Origin: Limnoraphis robusta CS-951
Lineage (GTDB): Bacteria; Cyanobacteriota; Cyanobacteriia; Cyanobacteriales; Microcoleaceae
DNA length: 14,550 nucleotides
Assembly (NCBI RefSeq): GCF_000972705.2
Contig: NZ_LATL02000077.1
Span: 1 to 14,550 of the forward strand
Direction of reading: 5' to 3'
Shown here: piece by piece, positions 1-6,831 of the stretch
Layout: each line of letters opens with the position of its first letter
Position numbering within the stretch: position 1 is the first letter of the stretch
Notes under the pieces: generated by a model
What the model was told of the DNA's origin: nothing
What the model saw: the letters and a program-made list of their open reading frames with translations, nothing else
Databases searched by the model: none
Program-made: the position numbers and the translations under genes

Positions 1-627
1 GGCACGGGTGGAAATATTACGATTAATAGTAATCAGTTAGTTGCAATTGAAAATAGCGATATTTCTGCCAATGCTCAAGCGGGGTTAGGGGGTCAAGTGA
101 TTATTAATGCAGATGCCGTTTTTGGAACTCAATTCCGTACTCAACAAACCTCAGCCAGTGATATTACTGCAACCTCTGAACTGGGTGCAGAATTTAGCGG
201 AACGGTTGAATTAAATAGCGAAATTGACCCCGCTCAAGGATTAGTAGAATTGCCTCAAACGGTTGTTGATCCGGCTGCATTAATTGCTCAAGATGCCTGT
301 AAAAAAGGTCAATATAGTTCATTTGTGAATACAGGTCGTGGGGGATTTCCACCTAGTCCTCAAGAAAGTTTACGCAGTGAAGAAACATTAGTTCCTTTAA
401 TAGAATTGCCTCCAGATATTGAGTCTCGCCGCAATCATTCACCCTCTCAAAGAAATAGAATTTCCAGAAATTACTCTAGAAAATCTGATCGGGTTTCGAG
501 TGCAGATATTGTTCCGGCTAGAGGATGGATACGCAATCAGAAAGGAGAGGTAATTCTTGTGAGTTATGACCCGACTCTAACCGGAGTTCAACGTCAGCGA
601 CAACCGACAATTCAATGTCAACCTTAA
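1..627 (+). CDS. C-terminal end of a large hemagglutinin-like secreted exoprotein (5' partial)
   Basis: The reading frame is open from base 1, so the start lies upstream and about 208 residues are visible. The first part (GTGGNITINSNQLV, then DISANAQAGLGG) looks like the last beta-helix repeats of filamentous-hemagglutinin or S-layer-family proteins of cyanobacteria, which are exported by two-partner secretion. A low-complexity polar stretch follows. The tail carries the arrangement usual for these proteins: a cysteine (DACKKGQYSSFV) leading into TGRGGFPPSPQE, and a second cysteine four codons before the end. The role is probably surface adhesion or matrix; this is family knowledge, not visible here. 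No secretion partner (TpsB) is in the window. The later in-frame ATG at 97 is internal to the repeats and is not the real start. Confidence 0.8.
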   Translation, partial: GTGGNITINSNQLVAIENSDISANAQAGLGGQVIINADAVFGTQFRTQQTSASDITATSELGAEFSGTVELNSEIDPAQGLVELPQTVVDPAALIAQDACKKGQYSSFVNTGRGGFPPSPQESLRSEETLVPLIELPPDIESRRNHSPSQRNRISRNYSRKSDRVSSADIVPARGWIRNQKGEVILVSYDPTLTGVQRQRQPTIQCQP

Positions 628-719
628 ACTTTTCAAAGACAAAAGTTAACCACTTCCCCAGCTTCTCCGCCAATCCTATATCGCAAACATTTAAGTATTT
701 CATATGAAATTCTGGGTAG

Positions 720-766
720 GGGCGTAAGGCTTACGCCCTTACTTACACCCTTACGCCCTTACTTAC
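720..766. repeat. Intergenic inverted repeat plus 20-bp tandem duplication
   Basis: GGGCGTAAG (720-728) and CTTACGCCC (730-738) form perfect 9-bp arms around one base. The 17-mer CTTACGCCCTTACTTAC then occurs twice, at 730-746 and 750-766, a 20-bp period. The unit sits about 90 bp after the exoprotein stop and could act as a bidirectional terminator hairpin. Intergenic palindromic repeats of this kind are common in filamentous cyanobacteria. A HIP1 octamer lies at 775-782. Confidence 0.75.
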
Positions 767-796
767 TAAAAACGGCGATCGCTAAATTTTGATCAA

Positions 797-825
797 TTGA
801 CTCACACCTGTATTCTGTTTGCTAT
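797..825 (+). promoter_or_regulatory. Sigma70-type promoter for the 883-1179 gene
   Basis: TTGACT (797-802) and TGCTAT (820-825) are separated by exactly 17 bp. This is close to the consensus and predicts a transcript start near 832, about 50 bp before the ATG at 883. It is the only clear promoter upstream of the membrane-protein cluster. Confidence 0.55.
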
Positions 826-882
826 CTTAAGAAAGATACTGACTCAAAAATGCTGTGAATTGAGCTAGAGCGTCAACGATTT

Positions 883-1179
883 ATGGTTGTTACAGTGATC
901 TGTATTAATGTGTTAATCTCGGTTGTTTGCCTTTATGTGGCTCGTAAAGTTTGGCAGCTTCGTAGAGGGTTAGCCCGATTTGACCTGATTCTCACCCGCC
1001 TAGAACATCGTGCGAATATGCTGTTGTATCGAACCCGAAACTTTGTCGTTCGGGGACAATCAACCAGTTCTCAACTCAAACAGCAGTATGACTCGCTTCA
1101 GCAAAAACTGCAACAACTCGAAAAAATAATCGCAATTGTCCGCTTAACTCGACTCATTCTGTGGCGACAAAGATTTTGA
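883..1179 (+). CDS. Small single-pass membrane protein with coiled coil, function unknown
   Basis: This 98-residue protein starts with a hydrophobic segment (about residues 2-20, VTVICINVLISVVCLYVA). A very basic amphipathic region follows (about 23-57, many Arg), then a Gln/Leu-rich coiled coil (about 62-83, with QQYDSLQQKLQQLEK), and a basic tail. The arrangement suggests a single-pass anchor with a cytoplasmic helix. I recognise no named family; similar short proteins occur in cyanobacteria. It lies about 100 bp upstream of a YtxH-type gene on the same strand and may be cotranscribed with it from the promoter at 797-825. The ATG at 883 is the first in frame; no strong ribosome-binding site is seen. 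Confidence 0.7.
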   Translation: MVVTVICINVLISVVCLYVARKVWQLRRGLARFDLILTRLEHRANMLLYRTRNFVVRGQSTSSQLKQQYDSLQQKLQQLEKIIAIVRLTRLILWRQRF

Positions 1180-1281
1180 GTTGCACAAGTCAACCGCCTG
1201 GAGTCAGAATTGTTAAAGGTTTCAGGAAACGACGGGCGCAAAGCTGTCTACAATGACTGTAGGGGATATTAAGTTTTAGGT

Positions 1282-1629
1282 ATGTCAAATAATCGTTCTG
1301 GCTCGTTTGTTGGTGGTTTGATACTTGGATCTGCCGTAGGAACCGTCATCGGTTTGTTAGTCGCACCCCGCTCTGGGAAGGAAACTAGACAAGTCTTGAA
1401 AAAGTCTGCTCAAGCCCTGCCAGAATTGGTGGAAGATCTCTCAACTAGCGTACAAATCCAAGCAGATCGACTCTCCGAGTCAGCTTTGCGAAGCTGGGAA
1501 GATACCTTAATCAGACTCAAAGAAGCCGTTGCTGCGGGCTTAGAAGCCAGTCAACAGGAACGCCAAGTGATGTCTGATCAGGTGAAAAACACAGAGACCT
1601 CTTACAGAGCCCTTGGCGATCAAAACTAG
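1282..1629 (+). CDS. YtxH-domain membrane protein
   Basis: This 115-residue protein has the YtxH layout. A glycine-rich transmembrane helix near the N terminus (about residues 9-27, FVGGLILGSAVGTVIGLLV) runs into APRSGKETRQ, the conserved A-P-x-S-G-K-E-x-R turn of the family. A charged amphipathic helical tail follows (about 40-95). YtxH proteins are small envelope-associated proteins of uncertain role, sometimes stress related. The gene starts with ATG at 1282. In this window it is followed by a tnpB transposon and then a DUF948 gene. YtxH and DUF948 genes are, to my knowledge, often neighbours in cyanobacteria, so the transposon probably split a cluster. A TACAAT box at 1249-1254 could be a -10 element, but no matching -35 is visible. 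Confidence 0.8.
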   Translation: MSNNRSGSFVGGLILGSAVGTVIGLLVAPRSGKETRQVLKKSAQALPELVEDLSTSVQIQADRLSESALRSWEDTLIRLKEAVAAGLEASQQERQVMSDQVKNTETSYRALGDQN

Positions 1630-1635
1630 ATTGTT

Positions 1636-1687
1636 CGGGCGGGTGAGCCGGAAATACTCTGTTGAACAGTATCTCATCAAACCGCCC
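1636..1687. repeat. Inverted repeat after ytxH, terminator-like
   Basis: GGGCGG (1637-1642) and CCGCCC (1682-1687) enclose a second inverted pair, ATACT (1654-1658) and AGTAT (1668-1672). It begins 7 bp after the ytxH stop. It could be the ytxH terminator, though no T-run follows on the + strand, or the outer left end of the adjoining tnpB element. The sequence alone does not decide. Confidence 0.4.
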
Positions 1688-1689
1688 TG

Positions 1690-3022
1690 ACCGAAAAAAA
1701 GCGGGATGCAAGCCCCGTCGTTTACGACGGTTAACTTACTTTCTGCATATAGCATCTATGTGGTACCATAATATTATACGCCAAGCAAGCCAGTGTCAAT
1801 GATCGTCTACGAATTTAAAGCAAAAGGAAAAGCGTATCAATATAAAGCAATCGATGAAGCCATCCAAACATCTCAGTTTGTTCGGAATTCTTGCTTGCGG
1901 TATTGGATGGATAATCGCGGACTCGGAAGAAAAGAGTTGTATCGATATAACACTGAACTCCGAGCTATGTACCCTTTTGTCAGGGACTTTAATTCACACG
2001 CTTGTCAGGCATCTGTAGAACGATGTTGGTCAGCTATTGCTAGATTCTACGATAACTGCAAAAAGAATATTCCGGGTAGGAAAGGCTATCCAAAGTTCAA
2101 GAAGAATAGTCGTTCTGCTGAATACAAACAGAGCGGATGGAGACTTTTAGACCCCAAACATATCGAATTTATCGATAAAAAAGGGATTGGAAAACTCAAA
2201 CTTCTTGGAACCTGGGATCTTGCATTCTATCCAGTTGAACACATTAAACGAGTGAGGCTGGTTAGAAGGGCTGACGGCTATTACGTTCAATTTTGTATCC
2301 AAGTCGATGTGAAGGTAAAAATACAACCGACAGGGAAAACAGTTGGGTTAGATGTAGGATTAAAAGAGTTCTACACCGATAGTAATGGCAATACTGAGTT
2401 AAACCCTCGTTTCTACAGAAAAAGCGAAAAACAGTTTAAATTTTGTCAAAGACGTGTTTCAAGAAAAAATATTGGCAGTGCTAACCGATTAAAAGCGATT
2501 AAGCGACTAGGCAAAGTACACCTCAAGATAAGTAGGCAACGTGTAGAACACGCCAAAAGACTGGCGCGTTGCGTAATCCAATCAAACGATTTGGTCGCCT
2601 ACGAAGACTTGAGGATTAAGAACTTAGTAAAGAATCATTGTCTAGCCAAGTCAATTAATGATGCGGGTTGGTATCAATTCAGAAAATGGCTGGAGTATTT
2701 TGGAAGCAAGTTTGGTCGGGTAACGGTTGCCGTTAACCCCGCTTATACTTCTCAAAATTGCTCAAATTGTGGAACAACCGTTAAAAAATCTCTATCAACT
2801 CGAACTCATATTTGTCGGTGTGGGTGCGAGTTAGACAGGGATCATAACGCCGCAATTAATATTCTGAATTCAGCTTTGAGTACGCTAGGGCATAGCGGAA
2901 CTTGGATCTTAGATCAAAACGCTTCAGGAGATTTGTCCTCTACTGTGATAGGAGAAATCCTGTCTCAGCAAGTTGAGTCGTAGAATGAAGAATCCCCGCC
3001 TTTTAAGGCGTGGGAGTGTCAA
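1690..3022 (+). mobile_element. tnpB-only IS200/IS605 (IS1341-type) element 1
   Basis: A stand-alone tnpB with no tnpA, bounded by subterminal hairpins typical of this superfamily. The left hairpin is CCGTCG/CGACGG (1715-1720 with 1725-1730, loop TTTA). The right hairpin is CCCCGCCTT/AAGGCGtGGG (2994-3014), followed by AGTGTCAA. The right boundary at TCAA (3019-3022) follows IS608-like right cleavage sites and is fairly firm. The left boundary near 1690 is approximate. IS605 elements make no target duplication, so none is expected. The element separates the YtxH and DUF948 genes. Mobilisation would need a TnpA supplied in trans. Confidence 0.75.
1799..2983 (+). CDS. tnpB: TnpB RNA-guided nuclease (element 1)
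   Basis: About 394 residues from the ATG at 1799; a GTG two codons upstream (1793) would give 396. TnpB is an omegaRNA-guided RuvC nuclease that cuts DNA next to a short target-adjacent motif and helps retain the transposon. Numbered from the GTG, the visible parts are an N-terminal wedge/REC region (1-180), RuvC-I Asp187 in GLDVGL, RuvC-II Glu271 in AYEDLRI, a zinc ribbon (Cys323, Cys326, Cys341, Cys343/345) and RuvC-III Asp350 in DRDHNAAIN. The three catalytic acids and the ribbon are all present, so the enzyme looks intact. The C-terminal codons overlap the presumed omegaRNA. Coding sequence is rich in Lys and Arg, as is usual for the family. Confidence 0.92.
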   Translation: MIVYEFKAKGKAYQYKAIDEAIQTSQFVRNSCLRYWMDNRGLGRKELYRYNTELRAMYPFVRDFNSHACQASVERCWSAIARFYDNCKKNIPGRKGYPKFKKNSRSAEYKQSGWRLLDPKHIEFIDKKGIGKLKLLGTWDLAFYPVEHIKRVRLVRRADGYYVQFCIQVDVKVKIQPTGKTVGLDVGLKEFYTDSNGNTELNPRFYRKSEKQFKFCQRRVSRKNIGSANRLKAIKRLGKVHLKISRQRVEHAKRLARCVIQSNDLVAYEDLRIKNLVKNHCLAKSINDAGWYQFRKWLEYFGSKFGRVTVAVNPAYTSQNCSNCGTTVKKSLSTRTHICRCGCELDRDHNAAINILNSALSTLGHSGTWILDQNASGDLSSTVIGEILSQQVES

Positions 3023-3042
3023 AAGCTCTCTCTCAAGAATGA
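2870..3042 (+). ncRNA. Predicted omegaRNA of tnpB element 1 with guide
   Basis: By family precedent the TnpB guide RNA comes from the 3' end of tnpB plus the transposon right end. It ends in a guide copied from flanking DNA. Visible structure: stem CGCTA/TAGCG (loop GGGCA) within 2879-2902, a purine-rich middle, then the terminal hairpin 2994-3014 and AGTGTCAA. The expected guide starts at 3023 (AAGCTCTCTCTCAAG...). The 5' limit is a guess; the 3' junction is better supported. It shares two blocks with the element at 6387-6737. Confidence 0.6.
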
Positions 3043-3084
3043 AGCGGAGGAGGCCTCAAAGTAAGCGTGATAGAATAATAACCG

Positions 3085-3210
3085 CCATCGGTTCTGAACT
3101 GATGGTTTCTATCTCTGGCTCCCAAGGTTGGCGATCGCTCTTGAGCCAGTGTAACAGATAACAAATTCTAGAGAAAATAAAGAGTAGGTTGTTCTCAACC
3201 TCTCAACTCT
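3085..3210 (+). promoter_or_regulatory. Three consecutive stem-loops upstream of the DUF948 gene
   Basis: Stem 1: CCATC-g-GTT/AAC-t-GATGG (3085-3105). Stem 2: CTGGCTC/GAGCCAG (3115-3121 with 3143-3149), with a HIP1 octamer at 3131-3138 in the loop. Stem 3: AGGTTG/CAACCT (3186-3191 with 3196-3201), extended by outer AGAGT/ACTCT (3181-3185, 3206-3210). A TAGAAT box at 3071-3076 could be a -10 without a clear -35. None is followed by a T-run, so a leader function is as likely as termination. No function is established. Confidence 0.4.
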
Positions 3211-3246
3211 ATCCCGTTAACCTCTTGCATCCTTAATTTTAATCCC

Positions 3247-3810
3247 GTGAGCGACCCCGTGTTTTGGCTTGGCTTGTCTATCTTACTGGTTGCTGCCAGT
3301 CTGAGCGCCGTGTTAATTGCCGCTTTACCCGCTTTGCAAGCCCTGGCGCGAGCGGCTCGTAGTCTTGAAAAGCTTGCAGATACCCTATCTCGGGAGTTTC
3401 CCCCGACTCTAGAAGCAATTCGGATGACGGGATTAGAAATTAGTGAACTCACCGATGATGTCAGTGAAGGGGTGCAGAGTGCAGGTCAAGTCGTTAAACA
3501 AGTCGATCGCAGTATTGACAATGCCAAAAAACAGGCTGAGAAAGTACAAACCACAACAGAGCGTTTTTTTCAAGGGTTTAAGGTCGGCTGGAACACGTTT
3601 CGTCAAGGCAGTCGTCGTCCGGTTGAGCGGTTAACCCCCTCACCAAAGCCCGTTTCTCGATTTGCAGAGCGTCGTGATCCTTACTTAGAAGAATCCTTCA
3701 GCCACAGCGATCCCGAAAGTTTTTATGAGGAAGCGGGTAGGGAACCTCAAACATCCCCCTACCCCAAACCCGAATCTGAAGCCCTCAATTCTAACCGTGC
3801 TGAAGGTTAG
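3247..3810 (+). CDS. DUF948-domain membrane protein
   Basis: This 187-residue protein begins with GTG at 3247 ([11 protein letters not shown]...), matching the usual N terminus of cyanobacterial DUF948 proteins; no strong ribosome-binding site precedes it. A transmembrane helix covers about residues 5-30. A long helical region (35-115) contains [16 protein letters not shown] and the DUF948-like run [20 protein letters not shown] heptads, here [16 protein letters not shown]. After [12 protein letters not shown] the tail (about 125-187) is Pro/Ser/Arg-rich and probably disordered. The family is general-stress or envelope associated with unknown biochemistry. It likely belonged with the YtxH and 883-1179 genes before the tnpB insertion. 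Its stop codon overlaps the argB stop on the other strand (3807-3810). Confidence 0.82.
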   Translation: MSDPVFWLGLSILLVAASLSAVLIAALPALQALARAARSLEKLADTLSREFPPTLEAIRMTGLEISELTDDVSEGVQSAGQVVKQVDRSIDNAKKQAEKVQTTTERFFQGFKVGWNTFRQGSRRPVERLTPSPKPVSRFAERRDPYLEESFSHSDPESFYEEAGREPQTSPYPKPESEALNSNRAEG

Positions 3811-4700
3811 GACAAAAATTCCGAAGCAACAATCATCGTACCAATACCCGCATCGCTGAAAATTTCCTGAAGCAAGGCATGGGGCATCCGACCATCAATA
3901 ATATGCGCTGCCCGTACTCCTTGGGCTAAACTCCTCACACAACAGTTGACCTTGGGAATCATTCCACCTCCAACAATTCCCTTCTCAATTAAGCCTCTCG
4001 CTTCTTGAATATCCAATTTAGCAATTAGCGTTTCGGGGTTATGGTAGTCTTCTAAAATTCCCGTCGTATCCGTCATCAAAATCAGCTTTTCAGCCCCCAA
4101 AGCCGCCGCGATTTCACCCGCTACCGTATCGGCATTAATATTATAAGCTTGTCCAGTATCATCTGCGGCTACACTGGAAACAACTGGGATATAGTGACTA
4201 TCAACTAAAGACGCCACCAGCTTGATATTGACACTATTCACTTCTCCGACAAACCCAATTCCCTCTTGATCTTGAGGTCGGGCTACAATCAGGTTAGAAT
4301 CTTTCCCACACAATCCCACTGCCGAACCCCCAGCTTGGTTAATGAGAGCGACAATTTCCTTATTGACACGCCCCACCAAAACCATTTCTACGACATCCAT
4401 CGTCGCCGCATCTGTAACCCGTAGACCGTTTTTAAATTGGGGTTCAATTCCCAGTTTGCCCAACCAAGTGTTAATCTCAGGGCCGCCACCGTGAACCACA
4501 ACAGGACGAATTCCCACACAGGACAGCAACACAATATCCCGAACCACTTGTTGCTTCAAATGGCTTTCCTTCATGGCTGCCCCTCCATACTTCACAACTA
4601 TGGTGCGGTTCGCAAATTTTTGGATATAAGGTAGGGCTTCACTGAGAACTTTTACCCGACTGACTTCATCGGTTTGATCAAAATCACTCTGTTTGAGCAT
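3807..4700 (-). CDS. argB: Acetylglutamate kinase (arginine-sensitive, PII-type)
   Basis: A full-length 297-residue NAGK, which phosphorylates N-acetyl-L-glutamate with ATP, the second and usually controlling step of arginine synthesis. Visible motifs: KYGGAAM with Lys37, the glycine loop HGGGP (70-74), the substrate region NGLRVTD (91-97), [15 protein letters not shown] (187-201), DTTGIL (211-216) and GGGMIPK with Lys250. The extra N-terminal helix (about residues 1-25, before NRTIVVK) marks the hexameric, arginine-inhibited type. In cyanobacteria this type is relieved by the PII protein GlnB. The ATG is at 4700. Upstream, an AAGCTTgAAGCTT repeat (4716-4728) lies in the leader; no clear NtcA box (GTA-N8-TAC) was seen. 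The gene is monocistronic here and converges on the DUF948 gene. Confidence 0.95.
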   Translation of the reverse strand: MLKQSDFDQTDEVSRVKVLSEALPYIQKFANRTIVVKYGGAAMKESHLKQQVVRDIVLLSCVGIRPVVVHGGGPEINTWLGKLGIEPQFKNGLRVTDAATMDVVEMVLVGRVNKEIVALINQAGGSAVGLCGKDSNLIVARPQDQEGIGFVGEVNSVNIKLVASLVDSHYIPVVSSVAADDTGQAYNINADTVAGEIAAALGAEKLILMTDTTGILEDYHNPETLIAKLDIQEARGLIEKGIVGGGMIPKVNCCVRSLAQGVRAAHIIDGRMPHALLQEIFSDAGIGTMIVASEFLS

Positions 4701-4862
4701 AGCTATCTATTGTCTAAGCTTGAAGCTTAAATTTTAGCAATGTCTGTCAGAATATCCCGATTTTAAAGGGTATTTTAACTTCCGCAGTTGAGGTTGAACT
4801 TCCCGTTACAATATCAAGAGCAAGAGTCAGCAATTCTCAGTTATCTCGATCAACTTTTGAAT

Positions 4863-4891
4863 TCTCCTTCTGCCTCCTGCCTCCTGCCTAC
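4863..4891. repeat. Short heptamer tandem repeat (TGCCTCC)n
   Basis: Three near-perfect copies of TGCCTCC (4871-4891; the last copy is TGCCTAC), preceded by CTCCTTC. It lies between argB and mreD, about 12 bp downstream of the mreD stop on its transcript. It is one of the short tandemly repeated heptamers known from filamentous cyanobacteria; no function is assigned. Confidence 0.65.
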
Positions 4892-4902
4892 TTTTCTTGA
4901 GA

Positions 4903-5451
4903 TCAGTAATGGATTGAATTCGATGATTTCATCAACTCCCACCAACGATTGAGGGGAAAGTAAACCACCGGCGCCCATAGACTGCTCAAAATGGCAGAAC
5001 TCAGAGCAACCTGTTGCTGATAGACCCACAAATCCATTAAAGAATGATTGCTCATTTGACTAAATTGTAAGGCTCTAATTGTCTCGACCACAATTGCCAT
5101 TCCAAACACAATTAAAGCCACAGAAACAAAGTCTTCCTGCATTTTTTTCATAAGATGCTTGTAAATGAAGACAGTCAGAACTCCAACCAGCATAAAAGAG
5201 AAAATATGACTCGGATTAGAAGCCGTAATTCCATCTAAAATTAATCCTAAAACCAACCCGGCAACTGCGGCTGAAAAAAGCGATCGCTTCAAACTCCAAA
5301 CCACTAACCAAATTAACAGCCAATTGGGTTTAATGCCGAACAATTCCAGGGCGGGGATCGGTGCCAACACCACTAAAACACAAATAATCACAGAAGTGCC
5401 GGTGACACTAGAGTTTAGAATTTGACGAGTCAACACAAACATCACTCCCAT
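4903..5451 (-). CDS. mreD: Rod-shape determining protein MreD
   Basis: About 182 residues and very hydrophobic, with five to six predicted membrane helices. The segment ALELFGIKPNWLLIWLVVWSLKRS matches the usual MreD region (P-N-W-L-L-I-W). It is the integral-membrane partner of MreC in the elongasome that directs lateral wall synthesis. I chose the ATG at 5451; a TTG at 5463 and an ATG at 5442 (preceded by GGAG) are also possible. It follows mreC by about 41 bp in the order mreB-mreC-mreD, which supports the call more than sequence does, because MreD is poorly conserved. Nothing suggests truncation. Confidence 0.88.
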   Translation of the reverse strand: MGVMFVLTRQILNSSVTGTSVIICVLVVLAPIPALELFGIKPNWLLIWLVVWSLKRSLFSAAVAGLVLGLILDGITASNPSHIFSFMLVGVLTVFIYKHLMKKMQEDFVSVALIVFGMAIVVETIRALQFSQMSNHSLMDLWVYQQQVALSSAILSSLWAPVVYFPLNRWWELMKSSNSIHY

Positions 5452-5492
5452 ACAATCAAACAACAGTTCAAGTCTACAAAAATAACGATTTT

Positions 5493-6278
5493 CTAATTTT
5501 TAATCTCAACTTTTTCAATGGATTTCGGGTTCGGATAGACAACCACCCATTCCAGCGATCCCAAGGGAACGAAAAATTCAATCACAGCTTCCGGTGCAGG
5601 TGCTTTATTCAAATCCACCGAAACCACCTTGCCAACAGGCCAACCCGCCGGAAAAATTTGACTAAACGCCGAAGTCACAACCACATCATCGGCTTTCACC
5701 TTCGGAACATTGTCAAAGAACTCCATCACACCCTGATTATTTCCTTGACCCTTGAGATAGCCCATTTGCCGAGTGCGACTGACCGCTACCCCCACCCGAC
5801 TGGTGGGATCACTCAACAGCAACACCTGGCTGGTATTTTGCGTGACGCTAACAACACGACCCACAACCCCTCCTGGCCCCATGACCAAATTATCCACTTT
5901 GATCCCACTTTGGCTACCGCGTCCCAAAGTCACTTGCTGCCACCAATGTTCTGCGCTGCGGCCAATCACAGGGGCAACAACCCCTTTATCATTGGGTTTA
6001 GAAGAAATATATCCTAAAAGTTTTTGCAGCTTTTGATTTTGGCTTTTTAGCTCCTCAATTTCAGCTTCTAACTGATCAATACGGGCATTTAACACCGTTC
6101 CCTGTTGCTGAACAATCATCGCCTGTTCCTCAGACTGATGAAACGGCCGACTCACCCAATAATAGATTTCAAACAATGCCGCTCCCTGAGTCTGCCTTAC
6201 CAGCCACGCTGTCAACACCGCTAAACCCAAGAGTGTTAATTGTGATCCGTGTCGATTCCACCAACTCCTTGTATTCAT
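5493..6278 (-). CDS. mreC: Rod-shape determining protein MreC
   Basis: A 261-residue bitopic protein. It has a short N-terminal cytoplasmic part (RSWWNRHG), a transmembrane helix (about 12-28), then the RQTQGAALFEIYYWVSRPF linker typical of cyanobacterial MreC. A coiled coil follows (about 62-90, ARIDQLEAEIEELKSQNQKLQ), then the periplasmic double beta-barrel domain (about 98-247) with APVIGRS, GPGGVVGRVVSV, LLLSDPTSRVGV and VVTSAFSQIFPAGWPVG. MreC links the MreB filament to periplasmic wall synthases. The ATG at 6278 is preceded by GGAG at 8-bp spacing and fits the family start; a TTG at 6317 would add 13 poorly conserved residues. Its distance from mreB (about 600 bp) is unusually large because of the element at 6387-6737. 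Confidence 0.93.
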   Translation of the reverse strand: MNTRSWWNRHGSQLTLLGLAVLTAWLVRQTQGAALFEIYYWVSRPFHQSEEQAMIVQQQGTVLNARIDQLEAEIEELKSQNQKLQKLLGYISSKPNDKGVVAPVIGRSAEHWWQQVTLGRGSQSGIKVDNLVMGPGGVVGRVVSVTQNTSQVLLLSDPTSRVGVAVSRTRQMGYLKGQGNNQGVMEFFDNVPKVKADDVVVTSAFSQIFPAGWPVGKVVSVDLNKAPAPEAVIEFFVPLGSLEWVVVYPNPKSIEKVEIKN

Positions 6279-6358
6279 CAGGCTTTCTCCCAAATCTAAC
6301 CCCGCATCCTCCAACAATATGAGAAACGGATATTTATTACCAAAAATTGCCGCACACG

Positions 6359-6380
6359 CCCCTACCTTTTAGGTATGGGG
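6359..6380. repeat. Hairpin in the mreC leader
   Basis: CCCCTACC (6359-6366), loop TTTT, then aGGTATGGGG (6371-6380) form a GC-rich stem with one bulged base. It lies 80 bp upstream of mreC and 7 bp before the structured element at 6387. The same ten bases AGGTATGGGG recur at 6481-6490, so CCCCTACC could pair with either copy. It may be a left-end structure of the element, or a native leader hairpin of mreC that the element inserted beside. Confidence 0.5.
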
Positions 6381-6386
6381 ATATAA

Positions 6387-6737
6387 GGCTCTTTCAAATG
6401 CTATAATAACTCTACTGGCAGGGTATTCAACCAGTTGAAAAACCCAGCATCTAATCGATGCAATGAACCTTGAAAACTTAAGGTATGGGGTTCTTGCCAG
6501 GAATGCTTTGGCCATATAAAACCTTAAAGCACCAAGTACAGAGAATCAAGCATTTTTTTCTCAAGTACGGTAGGGCATACCGAAACTATCTCTGAAATGG
6601 GATGAACGACTGGGGAGACGAACCCCTCAAAGAGTAGGTTAGGAAACCAGCTTGCTGTAAGGGTTGTCAATGAATCAGTAATCCAAAGCCGTGAGGTTTG
6701 GAGAATCCCCTTTCTTTAGAAATGGGGAGTATGTCAA
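6387..6737 (+). ncRNA. Orphan omegaRNA-like element (TnpB or IscB/HEARO type) between mreB and mreC
   Basis: About 351 bp with no credible protein gene but dense hairpins on the + strand, antisense to the mre operon. Stems: GCaGGGT-a-TTCAA/TTGAA-aa-ACCCaGC (6418-6448), GCATC/GATGC (6447-6461), ACCTT/AAGGT (6467-6484), TGCTTT/AAAGCA (6504-6531), CAGAGA/TCTCTG (6539-6594) enclosing CGGTA/TACCG (6568-6582), GGGG/CCCC (6612-6626), CCAAAgCC/GGTTTGG (6683-6701), and terminal CCCCTTTC/GAAAtGGGG (6707-6727) then AGTATGTCAA. The 24 bases 6564-6587 match tnpB element 1 (2879-2902) at 21 positions, and both end in AGAATCCCC or GAATCCCC-hairpin-GGGAG...TGTCAA. From memory, the start GGCTCTTTCAA and the 3' end also resemble HEARO RNA, the IscB guide RNA. 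The two origins predict guides on opposite sides. Boundaries are approximate. Confidence 0.68.
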
Positions 6738-6831
6738 AAAGAACGAATGCAATTCATTTCAAGCCCCATCGATTGATACTGACAAGCGAACAAAGTCAAT
6801 CCGTTCCGCAATCATCAATCCGTTGTCTGTT

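Noticed and set aside
1793..1798. GTG start for the first tnpB
   Set aside because: The ATG at 1799 is only two codons downstream and is the more likely start, though the GTG cannot be excluded.
2973..3161. 62-codon frame after the first tnpB
   Set aside because: It covers the transposon right end, guide and leader hairpins; the Arg-rich translation reflects RNA structure, not a protein family.
5658..6036. Two + strand frames of 87-119 codons inside mreC
   Set aside because: They are antisense shadows of a well-supported mreC with His/Thr/Pro-rich, motif-free translations.
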